Shown here in pieces: positions 46,456 to 58,419 of a stretch of DNA of 64,000 nucleotides. Each line of letters opens with the position of its first letter. Position 1 is the stretch's first letter. Location: the NCBI GenBank assembly GCA_033398695.1, contig CM065814.1, positions 107,324,501 through 107,388,500 on the forward strand. Reading direction: 5' to 3'. The notes beneath the pieces are model-generated. The model made no database searches. It worked only from the letters and a program-made list of their open reading frames with translations, and was not told the DNA's origin. Position numbers and translations under genes: made by a program. The stretch is from Orobanche coerulescens (lineage: Eukaryota > Streptophyta > Magnoliopsida > Lamiales > Orobanchaceae).

Positions 46456-49326
46456 TGTAATACCCGTCATTTTTATAATGCAATATTATTAATTATAATA
46501 ATATTATAATGCATTTCATGTTATTTAATTTCATTTAGGGAATCATGAACATTTAGTTCGACGTATCACAAGTCCTAGCCCGAGTCAATTTCTCAATTAA
46601 TTTCAGAACATTTAATATTAGTCATTTTTAAATATGATAATTGAAGGTATTATTATTATTATTATTATTAATAATAATAATATTTATAATAGGAACCATA
46701 TTAATATTAACAGTATTAATATTTTTATCTTCATTATTTCTATATCATCATTTATATTACTCTCGATATTATTATTATTATCGACGTTATTAATATTACT
46801 ACTACTGCTATTATTAATTTTATCATTATTATTAGCATTATTATTATTATTAGCATTATTATTATTATTATTATTATTTTTATCATTGGCCCAAATAGAT
46901 TGTGCTGACCCAGAAAATTAGTACAAGCCCAGAATAATTATACCCAAACCCTATTTTCGATACAGTATAAATACACTGTATCTGCAGTACAAAAAATACA
47001 CATTACATAAAACAACTTTTCATACGTCCCCAACAATAACCTTCACACCAGTCAGTTCCATCATCCTCCATTAAAAAAAAAAAAGAAAAATTTACAACAC
47101 AGAAGATTTTCGTTACACAGAGGAAGAAGAAATACGTAAAAGAAATTACACCATAATTCTACACGGAAGATCGATCGTCCACCCAAATCCCTTTCAAGAA
47201 AGTCACATCCACCAGTTTTCGTCTTCTGCAGATTAATTCCAACCGCGAATTTCTTCTTCCATCGAGGTAAATTCAAACCCAAGTTCCTTATTTTCGATTT
47301 ATGTTCATATCAATTTCAAAGATTCAACCAAACAAATCAAAATCCGTAAAATTTAAAACATCACTAATCACATAAAATCAAACAGACTTATCTTTTTCGA
47401 GTCCAAAATCAAGCATCAACTAACCCCATCGGCCCGAAACAAAAAACCGTATTCAAGCCATTTTAACCGAAATCGAAATCAAATTAAAACTTAATTTAAA
47501 CTAATTCACCAATCAAAACATCTTCCAACCAAATCAAATTCGGGAACCAAACCAAGAACTCCAAATCGAATTTTTCCCACACACATAACCGAGTTCAACA
47601 ACCCCTACGAATCCAATTCGATCGAATCGGACCTTCAATCCCGAATTTCAGTCGGCATACTAGAATCCATGTAATGAAAACCCATAACCCGAAATTCCCA
47701 CCCTAAACCCGCAAAAACTTAAACATTATCAAAACTGAATCGTAGCTTCAATAAAGCCTAAATTTGCGGCCGAATCAACTCCTGCCATGCCCGTAGCCAA
47801 ATCCGCCGAACCCCTTTTGAATCGGACCTTCCTCGCCTTGGCCGCGAGCTGCTGCTGCACCCGAGCCGAACCGCCGGCGACGCACCTTTTCAGTCAGTGT
47901 CCCGGATTTGCGGTGTGTGTGCGCGCTCTTCCCGTCAGTGTGTGTGTGTGTGTGTGATTTTTCTATTCGGCCGAGAGGGAGGTTAGGGAGAGAGAGAGAG
48001 AGAAGAGTGCAGAGAGGGAGGATAGAGAGGTGAGAAATGAGCTGATTGTCGGCTGCAGTTAGGTTAAGGGGTATTTATACCCCCGAATTTTTAGGACTTT
48101 TCAATTTAGTCCTCCCAATTTTCAGAAGTTTTCATTTCAAATTTGACCAAGATAATTAATTCGATTTTAATCCACTAACTTCTCAAGTCTTACAATTTGA
48201 CCTACCAACTTCAAACTTCAATTAAGTCCTATTTTGACCGAAACATTAAAATGTTGACTTTTAATTAATATTAATAATTAATCAAATTATGCATAAGTAT
48301 TTTAATTTGATCATTAATAACGTTAACTCTTCTTAATATTAATGAACAATTATAATTTATTTTTAGTTATTATATAGTGATATTTGTATCTTTTCATTTA
48401 CTATTGTATAAATAATAAATTGTAAGGATCTTAATTATTATTATTATTTTTATATGTAGACTTTGTCAAGGATTTACGGGCTTAGATCGTGAGTCGGGCA
48501 CATTCATTTCAAATGACATCATCATCATTTATTCAGTGGGAATCTTCACTATCACTTTAATTGCTTTGATTGACCGTATATGTGATATTCATTTCATGTT
48601 TATAAATTATGATACACGTTGTAAATCAGCTCACCCGTATTCGTAAGAGGTTATCATGTTGTGTGACACCGCACAACCCAGATTCACATATGAACTCGTT
48701 TCATGTTATATGTGGTATTGCGTGTATGTTTCATGTTGTGTGGGGACACCGCTCAACCCAAGATTCACGTTATATGTGGTATTGCGTGTATGTTTCATGT
48801 TGTTGCGGGGCACTGCGCAACCTCAATATTCATGTTATGCGTGCTCGATTCATGCTTGTCGTAATATTGTGAGTATGCATTCATGTTGAGAAAAAATGTG
48901 ATAATTTATTCATGTTATGTTTTCCATGAGATTGTATATTACCGTGATCAGTGATTTACGAGCTGAAGGAAGCTCACCCCCACCTTTATTGATCCCGCAG
49001 GTTGAACCGAGCCGGATGGATGAAGGAGCGAGCCGAGGGAGCATATGAAAAAGAATTTATTAAATGTTGTTTTCTTTTTGTCAACTGTTTGAAACTTTTG
49101 GGGAAACTTTGACTAGAAATATTAAATTACGATTTATTTTCTTCCGCCGCAAATTTCGTATTTATGATGAAATGTTACCTTATTTAAAGGTATTTATTTT
49201 CACGACATTGTAGCGACTCGACTTTGTAGGCGATAATTTTTATATTCTCAAGAGAATTATTTTTCTCAAAGTTTACCTTTTATTTATTTTTCCCCAATAT
49301 TTACCCTAGAAAGTCGGGGCGTTACA
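46456..49326 (+). repeat. 3' LTR (2.87 kb) of the gypsy chromovirus
   Basis: It starts TGTAATACCCG directly after a polypurine stretch (AAGAGGGGTAGGA, 46443-46455) and ends GGGCGTTACA, giving TGTAA...TTACA termini. The length is typical of Tekay/Del LTRs. It contains an imperfect ATT repeat (46640-46880), a TATA-like CAGTATAAATACACTG at 46963, (GT)n/(AG)n tracts near 47935-48005, and a roughly 78-bp tandem repeat (about 48690-48850) with ATGTGGTATTGCGTGTATG. No gene; short ORFs inside are repeat translations. Confidence 0.85.
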
Positions 49327-49329
49327 TAG

Positions 49330-50717
49330 TATGTACTTACCCTTATGCATGACTATTAAATCAATGTACTAACACATGAAGCTTTCACATTTCACTTTCA
49401 ATTCATGAAACATTTATTGTGAGCACTTTGCATTTATAAGACAACTTAAGCTTTTAGTATATAAGATGACGACATAAATCACATGATCTCAAACTCAAAT
49501 GAATAATGCTTACCTCGTGATATGTGGATAACATTTGAAATACAATTTTCTTCTCCTTTATATACTTCTTCGATTTAGAAGATTCTCATTGTTATGATGA
49601 TAGTGTGAATATATTTTTATTATATTTTTATTATATACTACCATTTGCAATATGTAACATCGACATAATTTACACAGTCATATCAAATATTAAAGTCACA
49701 CAATATTCCAAGACGTTTAATTAAAAAAGTGACATTAACACAACGCAAGATAAAAAACTACATTAAGAGCAAAAATATTAAAATGCACCAACAAAGTGTA
49801 GTAATAATTATTGACTAAAAATTGAATGTTCGTCACATCATTTTCAATAAACTTACTTGCTAACGAATCAATAGTATTAGCCCGTTTATCGGTATTACAT
49901 AAAGTAAAATATTACATGTTTAATTTGTAACGTACTATTAATATGAATGCTAAGTATTCATCCCACCGGTGGCCACGTCGTTGATCTTGTTGTTGTTGTT
50001 GTTGTTTTTGTTGTTGTTGTCTTTGTCGTTGTTGTTCATGGGCCTTTTGCATGTTTTGTTCTTGACATATTTTTTGTAACTTCTCGATCTCTTTCTCTAA
50101 TGCTTCTTGATGCGCTACAAAAAAAATAGATATAGTTGATCGTTAGTAACTTAAATACAGTTAATCAATATATTGCATTTTCGATCAAAGTAAAAATATT
50201 CGTGCATGTTCCACTTAATTGATAAGACAACGATGTGTAGGATACTACCAAATCTCCTAAGCCACCATCTTTATGTCCTACATTGTTACACACAAAAAAC
50301 ACACGTGAAATTTACATAAAATAATATAAATCGATATGCTAAATAAGTAAGACGATATGATGCTTACTTTACCACCATAATAAGTTGTAGCCCAATGTGC
50401 ACGCGGTGTGGAGGAAGTTGTGGTTTGTTGTGTGTGATTTTTGACACATTATATAGTTGATAAAATATTTGTAACTCATGGACGGGAAGGTAAAAAGACT
50501 AACCACTAATTGGTGTGTTTAATTTATGCATTCATGGCATTTTTGGTTTGTATTCTTTGTGTTTAATGTGCACGATTCCTATGTACTTACCCTTATGCAT
50601 GACTATTAAATCAATGTACTAACACATGAAGCTTTCACATTTCACTTTCAATTCATGAAACATTTATTATGAGCACTTTGCATTTATAAGACAACTTAAG
50701 CTTTTAGTATATAAGAT
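49330..50717. repeat. Segments X1, Y2, X2 of the tandem duplication
   Basis: X1 (49330-49465) and X2 (50580-50717) are near-identical (TATGTACTTACCCTTATGCA to TTAGTATATAAGAT). Y2 (49466-50558) matches Y1 at 43501-44609. Y2 and X2 are separated by 21 bp that the gypsy fragment has replaced between Y1 and X1. No functional gene; the Gln-rich tract on minus (about 50035-49980) is non-conserved. Confidence 0.85.
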
Positions 50718-50907
50718 ATGGTCTAAGCAAAATTGTTCTATTTTTTCATCAATATACTTTTTATTTTTTCTAATATATTTCTCATATTATCTAAATATTT
50801 TTTTATTTCTGGGTAATATCTTTTTTTATTGAATAACATTTAGATAAATTGAAATATCAAAATATATTGTATTTTTGAATGGTTTATAGATTTTTTTGAA
50901 TATTATA

Positions 50908-52160
50908 GGCTAAAATGCTCCTTGAGTCCCTTAACTTAATTTCAGATAACGATTTAGTCCTTTATCTTTTTTTTGTCCCAACTAAGTTCTTTATCTTTCC
51001 AATTTTAAGCAAAGTTAGCCTTTTCCGTTGGTCTCCGTTAACTGTTGTCCAGGTGGCCGTTAAATTGCTGACTATCACCTACATGGCTATAAACATTCCT
51101 ACGTGTCAAATCCCTAACCAAGAGTATTTTTAATTCAGAATTAAATTAGGATTTTTATAATATTATATTTACTTTTTAATTATAATTTTCATTTAAATAA
51201 AAATATTTAATGAGAAATTAATTTTTTTAATAATTAAATATAACTTTTAACAAATAATTTTTTTTCTTTCAAACACTCCTGATGCTGCAAATCGGAACTC
51301 CATACTTGCTCGGGAAGATGATATCTTGGCCAATCTGGTCTGCCCGAGGGTTTTCTCATATCCTACAACGACGTCCATTCGAGTTTCTGAAGGTGGATGA
51401 GGAGCGGTTTGACACGGAAGAGGATCCAGATCTGGATGAGTCGGGTGGGCTGTTGATGAACTCTTTGTGGGAGGTTTTGAGGAGATTGCCTCCGGCGAGG
51501 CTCCTGTCGGCGACGAGGGTGTGTAGGGGGTGGAGGGAGACGACTAGGAAGCTTTGGCGTGCGGCGGAGGAGCTCCGGCTCAGTGTTCCGGCAAAGGTGC
51601 AGTGAAATATTTTTAGTAATTTAAAGTATGTAAAAATAATAAAATAATAATTAAAAAAACGACAGAAAGAAGACGACCGTGGGGAGAGAAGAAAAAAAAG
51701 GCATCAGGGATCAACGATTTGCGGTAAGAAAAAAAAAAGGCATCAACGATTTGCAGCATGTAGGTTAAGAGTGTTTGAAAGAAAAAAAAATTATTTGTTA
51801 AAAGTTATATTTAATTATTAAAAAAATTAATTTCTCATTAAATATTTTTATTTAAATGAAAATCATAATTAAAAAGTAAATATAATATTATAAAAATCCT
51901 AATTTAATTCTGAATTAAAAACACTCTTGGTTAGGGATTTGACACATAGGTTAGGGATTTGACACGTAGGAATGTTTATAGTCATGTAGGTGATAGTCAG
52001 CAACTTAACGACCACCTGGACAACAGTTAACGGAGACCAACGGAAAAAGCTAACTTTGCTTAAAATTGGAAAGATAAAGGACTTAGTTGGGACAAAAAAA
52101 AGATAAAGGACTAAATCGTTATCTGAAATTAAGTTAAGGGACCCCAGGAGTATTTTAGCC
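50908..52160. mobile_element. Pack-MULE with 9-bp TSD and captured F-box fragment
   Basis: AATATTATA flanks both ends (50899-50907, 52161-52169). Terminal inverted repeats of about 370 bp begin GGCTAAAATGCTCCTTGAGT on the left and GGCTAAAATACTCCTGGGGT when the right end is reversed. They pair all the way to about 51280/51770. Nine-base duplications and long inverted repeats define Mutator-like elements. There is no transposase; the centre carries GC-richer host-gene sequence (51282-51605). A small duplication (GGCATCA...CAACGATTTGC) lies beside the right inner border. Confidence 0.95.
51282..51605 (+). pseudogene. Captured F-box/LRR gene fragment (FBL17-like)
   Basis: An open frame of 107 codons lies wholly between the arms of the Pack-MULE. 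Residues from about 62 read LWEVLRRLPPARLLSATRVC and then RGWRETTRKLWRAAEELRL, a canonical F-box of the F-box/LRR type, preceded by an acidic stretch (DTEEDPDLDESGG). From memory the closest named protein is FBL17, a cell-cycle F-box protein of Arabidopsis; a search is needed to fix the parent. The fragment stops right after VPAKVQ with a TGA, near where an exon end would be expected. The LRR half is missing, so it cannot work as an adaptor with substrate recognition. Higher GC than its surroundings also marks it as imported. Confidence 0.8.
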
Positions 52161-52268
52161 AATATTATAATATTACTAAATACTTTAAAAGTTTTAAATA
52201 GTTGTTAAAAATATATTTAAAACATATTTAAATGCAATTCCCTCCAACTTAGCTCATTTGATTAATAA

Positions 52269-52578
52269 TTTTTTTTTGGAACAAAGATAGATTTTTTTTC
52301 CGGTATAAATGATTTAGTACAACGCCTCAACACAAAAGGAAGCTTCCAACAGAACATACGCTAATTATACAACAGCGCCCCGCAGGAAAGCAGCTACCTA
52401 AGGCAGATTAAACGAAATTTTTTCCAAAGATTCACAAACACCAGCTAGCTTAGGGTGATCACCACATCGGACTACTGTTTTATGCAAACACTCCTAAGTA
52501 GTTGTTTGAACTCCAGCTGCTCCTGGTTGAAGATTCTCGAATACCTTTCCAGCCAAACTACATAAATCAAATCTGTAA
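52269..52578 (-). other. 3' end of the LINE
   Basis: The 3' untranslated part of the L1-type element. A run of nine T on plus (52269-52277), poly-A on the element strand, probably marks its end. Target-site duplication not found. Confidence 0.5.
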
Positions 52579-55500
52579 TCAAAACTTTCCAAACCCGACT
52601 TTTGGCACTCTTATTTTTGGTTTCAAAACAAAGCTACTGCAGGCCTCTCGACCATGGTACAGCAGTCCAGTCCCGTTCTTCCATAAATAAACAGCCTGCC
52701 ATAATTTCTGGATCTCAGAACACTCGTAAACCAAATGGTTAACAATTTCATCAAACCTCCCACACATCACACAAACAGGATCTACTTGAATTTGCATTTT
52801 CAACAGCCTGTTTTTAGTAGATAATCTCCCCGAGAGAGTAAGCCATAAAATGAATTTGGCTATAGGGGTTGCCATATTGTGAGAGATAAGATTCTTCCAA
52901 AAAACCTGCTGATTCCTGTCAAGCAAACTAAAATACGCTCCCCGCATATTAAACTGGTCGACATAACACTGCTTAGTCCAGGAATCAGAATCCTTCACCT
53001 TATCTCTTAACTTCAGCATTTTCTTGAAGAAATAAGAGGCCTCTGGCAAGGTGTTAACATCCATAATACAATTCCCTTTCATATAGTAGACAAATATTCA
53101 TTTAATCCACAACTTATCAGCTTTAAGCTGAACAACCCACAATAATTTGAGCAAACAAGCTTTATTCCATGCTTCAATATTCACTAGACCAAGACCTCCT
53201 TCATTTCTTGTTCTACAAATATGAGTCCATACGACAAGAGATTTCCTACCGCCTGCTTCCCCAGACCACAAGAACTGTCTACAAATTGTATTTATGTTGC
53301 TCAATACCTTCTTAGAAAAAGTAATGACTTGGCTCCAAAAATTCTGTATGGCGTAGAGCACACTCTGTACAAGTAAGAGTCTACCTCCATAGCTTAGATA
53401 TTTAGCAGTCCAATGTCTCACTTTAGCTAGTAATTTCTCCATCAAAGGTTGGTATTGAACAATATAGAGTCTTTTACCATTCAAAGGAACACCCAGATAT
53501 CAAAAAGGAAGAGAGCCTTCTTTCAAGTGAGTACTGGCACATATAGCATTCTTAACTTCTTATTTCACGCCTCCAAAGTAAATCTCACACTTATTTCTGT
53601 TAGCTTTTAAGCCCGAAGTAATACTAAAGCTGTCAAACACCTCAAGCAGCACAGAAACAGAATGAACATTACCTTTTGAGAAGAAGAGTAAGTCATCAGC
53701 AAATGTAAGATGAGTGATTTGCAATAAATCACATTGGGGATGAAATTTAAACTGCTCTTGAACTGCCAACCTCTTCATCATCCTGCTCAAATAATCCATA
53801 GAAAGTACGAACAAGAAAGGGGGGACATGATCCCCCTGTCTTAAACCCTTATTCCCATCAAAAGGGTCAGATAAGCATCCATTAATATTAATTCTATAAG
53901 ATACAGAAGACAAACAAGTAATAATCCAATCCACAAAAAGAGAAGGAAAACCATAAGCCCGCAAGATTTGCTCTACAAAAGCCCAACTAATAGAATCATA
54001 CGCTTTTTCCAGGTCTATTTTAATCATGCACCTAGCTGAAATTGATTTCTGACCATAACCCCTGATCAACTCTTACGCAAGGATTGTATTGTCATGTATA
54101 AAACGTCCAGGAACAAAAGCGCTCTTCACTAACCAAATATCTGACAACCTTTCCCATCCTTGCTGTGATGATTTTAGAAACGATTTTATATAGCACTGAG
54201 CAACAAGCTATGGGACTATATTCTTTAATAGTATAAGCAGAACTAGACTTAAGAATTAAAGTGATCACAGTGGTATTAATGCTCTTCAATAGTCGACCTG
54301 TCCTGAAAAAATCCTGGATAGATGAAGAACATCTTTCCCAATAATCTCCCAAGAGCTCTTAAAGAATTTTGCTGAAAAATCATCACCACCAGGGGCCTTG
54401 TCATCTCCAATACACTTCAAAGCATCATAAATTTCCTCCTTAGTAACTTGAGTAACCAACTGCTGCCTATGTTGATTATTCAAAACAGGACCCTGACTAA
54501 CCACCAGTAAATCCACAGCCTGAGAAGTAACAGCAGGAGAGCCAAGTAAAGCTTGATAAAACTGTAACCTTCCTGCTCAATAGCATGAGCCTGAGTCAGT
54601 CTCAAACCTGTGTCATTGATCAAAGCTGTGATTCCAGTTTTCCTCCTAGACTTCAAACTAGCATGGAAATATTTATTGTTCGCATCTCCACATTTAAGCC
54701 AATGAACCTTACTCTTTTGCTTGAGGATGGATTCCTCAATCCCAAGCCATTTCTCAAGTTCCTTCTTGGCAGCAGAAACATTAGAAAAAACAGAGTATTT
54801 AAAGGATCCACACTCAACAAATTCTGCGCCTCCTCAACTTTATGTCTGGCATCCAGAATTTTCTGTTCATAGTGTGTATATTCAGGCAGCAAACTCCTGA
54901 GTAAATGCCTCACATTCTTCAATTTAGACCAAACCTGAAACATATTAACCCCAAAAATAGGAGAATCCCAGCCTGCTTTAACTGTAGCCATGAAGTTTGG
55001 ATGAGAAGTTATACAATTAAGAAACCTAAATTGCTTCTTAACATCCTGCTTAATAGCCTCCCCAATTAAAACCACTGGCGAATGATCAGAACAACCACAA
55101 TCCTTCACATCCACTACATAATATCTAAACTGCCGATGCCACAAAGAATTACCAAAACACTTATCAATATGAGAGTAAATAAGATGATTTTCCTGATTAT
55201 TACACCAAGTAAACCTCCAGCCCACATAGAGAAGTTCCTGTAATTCAGTATTAATCAGCATATCTCAGAAATCAGAACATTCTGCATCAGTGACCAAACT
55301 TCCACCTATTCGATCAGAGGAATTTAGTACACTATTAAAATCACCAAGAACCAACCAAGCTTCATTCACTTGGGAAGAAATCCCCTTAATCTCAGACCAA
55401 AGATCTCTCCTTTCATCCATACTATTTACAGCATACACAAAAGTAACGTAATAAGAGTGATTGGAATAACACGACCTCACATCACCATGTAAAGTCTGTT

Positions 55501-55761
55501 CAGTAGCTGAGACGAGCTTAAATTGAACTTTATTCTTATCCCAAATCACCCAAATACATCCATTAGGAGCGAAAGAGTAATTATCTACTATCTCTATATC
55601 CTGACCAAAACAGATCCTAAGTCTATTAGCTTTATCTGTTTCACTCTTGTCTCCAGAAGACCAAAAGCTGCTAGCTTATTCATCCTAAAGAACCTGACAA
55701 CCTCTTTATGTTTCAGCGATTTATTGAAACCCCTGATGTTCCAGCTAGCAATATTCATCAT
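52579..55761 (-). pseudogene. L1-type LINE ORF2 (endonuclease, reverse transcriptase), broken
   Basis: ORF2 starts at 55761 with MMNIASWNIRGFN, an apurinic-like endonuclease start. Endonuclease blocks GDFNSVL (about 55300) and CSDHSPV (about 55090) follow. The RT domain (54069-53560) has KIDLEKAYDSISW, GLRQGD and the catalytic FADDLLFF. Downstream are SYGGRLLLVQSVL (about 53400) and a zinc-binding C-terminus (CVMCGRFDEIVNHLVYECS, about 52760-52700). The order is exactly that of plant L1 elements. Stops after 55594 and 55265 and frameshifts near 54800, 54500, 54090 and 53500 make it inactive. It is almost full length, unusual for LINE copies, which are mostly 5'-truncated. Confidence 0.9.
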
Positions 55762-56960
55762 AAATGAGGAGCAACAGACCCAGAACATTCACCCAAAATA
55801 CCAAAATCCCCTATAAACACCTGATCTTGAATTTCCTTTCCATTACCAGATGTATCACGATTTAAATCTTGCAAAGCAGTAAACTGATTACTTTGAGGAA
55901 CCTCACCAGGATGGGCAGGCTGCATCCTTGGAGGGGCTCTATTTCTATCCGCAACTTGAACCCATTGACCTTGATTATTTCGAGGTCTGCGTCTTCGCAC
56001 TGGTGCAACACAACCATTCCCCGCAGGAGCAGCAGGCATGTCATTTGGTGGCGCAACATCATTACATGAATGACCCAGTAATTGACATTTCTGGCAATAC
56101 TCAGGAATCCACTCATATTCCACATGTTGAGAAAACACAATATCAGCAGCTGTTTTGAGCCTAATGCTGTCCACTAGAGGCTGACTTACATCCACATCCA
56201 CAAGAATTCTAGCAAAAGCCACTCTACTCTGCTTCACAGTACATTCATCAGTCCGTAGAGGTTTTCCAATAACACTGGCAATCCTCTTTAAACTTTTCTG
56301 TCCCCAAAATTGAAGCAGAAGCTTAGGGAGTTTCACCCAAATTAGAACAATGGTTAGCTTGTCCTTCTCAAACACAAAATCCTCAGTCCATTTCTTCAAA
56401 ACAACAGGCTGATTTTTCACTGAATAAGGTCACCCACTTAACACTTAATCACATTCAGCTGGAGAATTAAATCTCGCAATGAAGAAACCATCATCTAGTT
56501 GGTGTAGAATAGGCTTAGCAAAAGCACCTCAAGCTTTACCAACAAAAGTTTCCATATAGCTTAAGGTATGCTCTACACCAAGAACATACATAACCAGAGA
56601 ATTTCTCCATTTCATAGCTTCTGGGTGAATATCCTCATCAGAAAAATAAACACAAACACCATCAGCATCCATAGAAGGAGCCCCATATTCATGTTCAAAA
56701 CCACAAAGAGCTGAACGATTTCCTTGCACAACTTCCCCAAAGGACCCCTTCACCATAGGATTAGCATCATCAGCAAGAGCAGATTCATTAGTTCCCCTTA
56801 TCTCAAGTCGACGAGCAATGGGATGTCGAACAGTTGAGTTAAGATCCAACCTATCCGCACCACCAACATCAGCCGGAGAATCGTTACTGATGAAGGTCGA
56901 GCAACCTCTGGGCCAGTGGAGGCTGGAGGAACCGTTGCCACCACTGGACAGTAGTTTCAT
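55758..56960 (-). pseudogene. L1-type LINE ORF1 (gag-like, DUF4283 and zinc knuckle)
   Basis: ORF1 starts at 56960. The first block ends at a stop at 56529. The next (56420-55758) continues through the DUF4283 RNA-binding-like region (VLIWVKLPKLLLQFWG, IGKPLRTDECT) to a knuckle-like CQKCQLLGHSC and a basic Arg/Pro-rich tail (RRRRPRNNQGQWV). This is the nucleic-acid-binding protein that packages the LINE RNA. Two stops (about 56529 and 56425) break the frame. The TGA at 55760-55758 overlaps the ORF2 ATG at 55761-55759. Confidence 0.8.
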
Positions 56961-57827
56961 ATATTTTGGTCAAAAAAAAAAATAGTTTCATATATGGCAA
57001 ATGGTTTCTAGTTTTTTTATATGCGGTATAAAAAAAAGAAGCAACATATCCGAAAAAATTATAGACGAGAACATGAACTTAATACAACATTTGTCCGTGA
57101 ATTTGAGTTTGTTCTAATTTGTGAATTTGAGTTTGTTCATCATGGTGCTTGTGCTCAAACTTGTTACTAATCTCATTTTTACACAACTGTTAATTGATTA
57201 TTTCGAAATCATTTGTCTGTTGGATAAAAGAATGCATGACAATCAAAGTACCTCAACCACATCAAAACTGTATATACACCTATGAGCTCTCAAACTTGTA
57301 TATACAGCACTAAAGACACGACCAGTAGCACGGTCGACCGAGTCGAACATACTCCCCACTTGAAGGGTAAATGGGTGCATCACCAGCCTTGGTTGAAGCA
57401 ACATTCGGATACTCCACAAAAAAGTATACCCCATAGTCAATCACAGCCAAACACACATGAATCAGCAACAAGTTCAGCACCTTCAAAAGGCACTCCCAGA
57501 ATCTACTACGCGACGTCATTCTCACGATAACTAAAATGTAAAATTCTCTCTAGCAACTTCTCAAACAAAATGGATTGCTGGTTTAAAGGGCGCGTGTAAA
57601 TTGAATAGATAATGACATATAAGAGCTTACAGGAACAAAGAGCAGGCCATTGGAGATCAAGGAACCACAGGAGAGGGAGGGTTAATGGGGGAGAGAGATG
57701 GCAAGATGAGCGGTCCAAAGTAGGACGAGTGTCTGAAGTTAATATTTGAGATTGGAATCCTCACATGTGAAGAGGAAAGGTTTCATTGTGCAGTTAAGGT
57801 GACAAATAGTGAAAGCAAGTTGCTTAA
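56961..57827. other. No gene recognised
   Basis: AGTTTCATATAT occurs twice (56952-56963 and 56984-56995) around an A-rich run at the LINE's 5' border. On minus, 57525-57243 has two overlapping frames (for example LLLIHVCLAVIDYGVYFFVEYP) without a domain I know. The LINE may have entered near a gene, but I cannot support one. Confidence 0.3.
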
Positions 57828-58400
57828 TTTCAAATTAAAATGTTACAAACAGATGCAGAATTCATGTCCATAAACATCGTCTCACATACAATCCGAAGCA
57901 AACAAAATGAAACGAAACATCCTAATTCAGGCAATAGAAACGTCTGTCATCTCCTGTTCCACAAATGTAGGTTCAGCAGGATAGTTGTGGTAGTGTAGTT
58001 CTCTAAAATCATCACCTGATAGCTTCTTCCAACCAACTAGCCCCACGTGATATGCTGAACATCCGAGCCATACATCACCACATCAAAGGAAATTTAAAAA
58101 ATCTAAAAATAAATAAATAAACAAATGGATCACAAAGCTTTACCGCTGGCAACACCACCACAAGCACCATCATAAAATGTTGCATGATAGATTGCTTGTC
58201 TAGCTAGCTCTGCAGCTTCCTAAACCGACATATCAAAACGATATCTAGAAAATTTTAAGAAATAAGAAGCTCAACAGAATAGACCCATATATTGAGGGTC
58301 TTGTAAAGAGTAAAAAACATTTTTCTGCCAGTAATGGATGAAAAAAGCAGAAGCCCAGAAGCTATGAATCAAACTAAAATGGTAATCATTAAGACAAAGA
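57828..58400 (-). pseudogene. Partial copy of the proteasome beta-5 gene (last two coding exons)
   Basis: On minus, 58258-58158 matches exon 6 of the gene at 37324-41445, with a GTAAAGC donor still present and an AG acceptor. Bases 58052-57927 match exon 7 through to a stop. The exon 6 copy reads DMSV then TAG where the intact gene has a Glu codon, then EAAELARQAIYHATF. The exon 7 copy reads [15 protein letters not shown] and ends EQEMTDVSIA. Intron sequence between and beyond the exons is kept (for example GGTAATCATTA near 58381), so this is a genomic segmental copy, not a retrocopy. The remaining five exons are absent. A copia fragment begins at about 58420. Confidence 0.92.
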
Positions 58401-58419
58401 GCATTAGAAATATGGTATA

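Noticed and set aside
46634..46921. Hydrophobic Ile/Leu-rich ORF resembling a membrane protein
   Set aside because: It is a translated imperfect ATT repeat inside the gypsy LTR.
54585..54872. Plus-strand ORF within the LINE
   Set aside because: Antisense shadow of ORF2; no independent signals.
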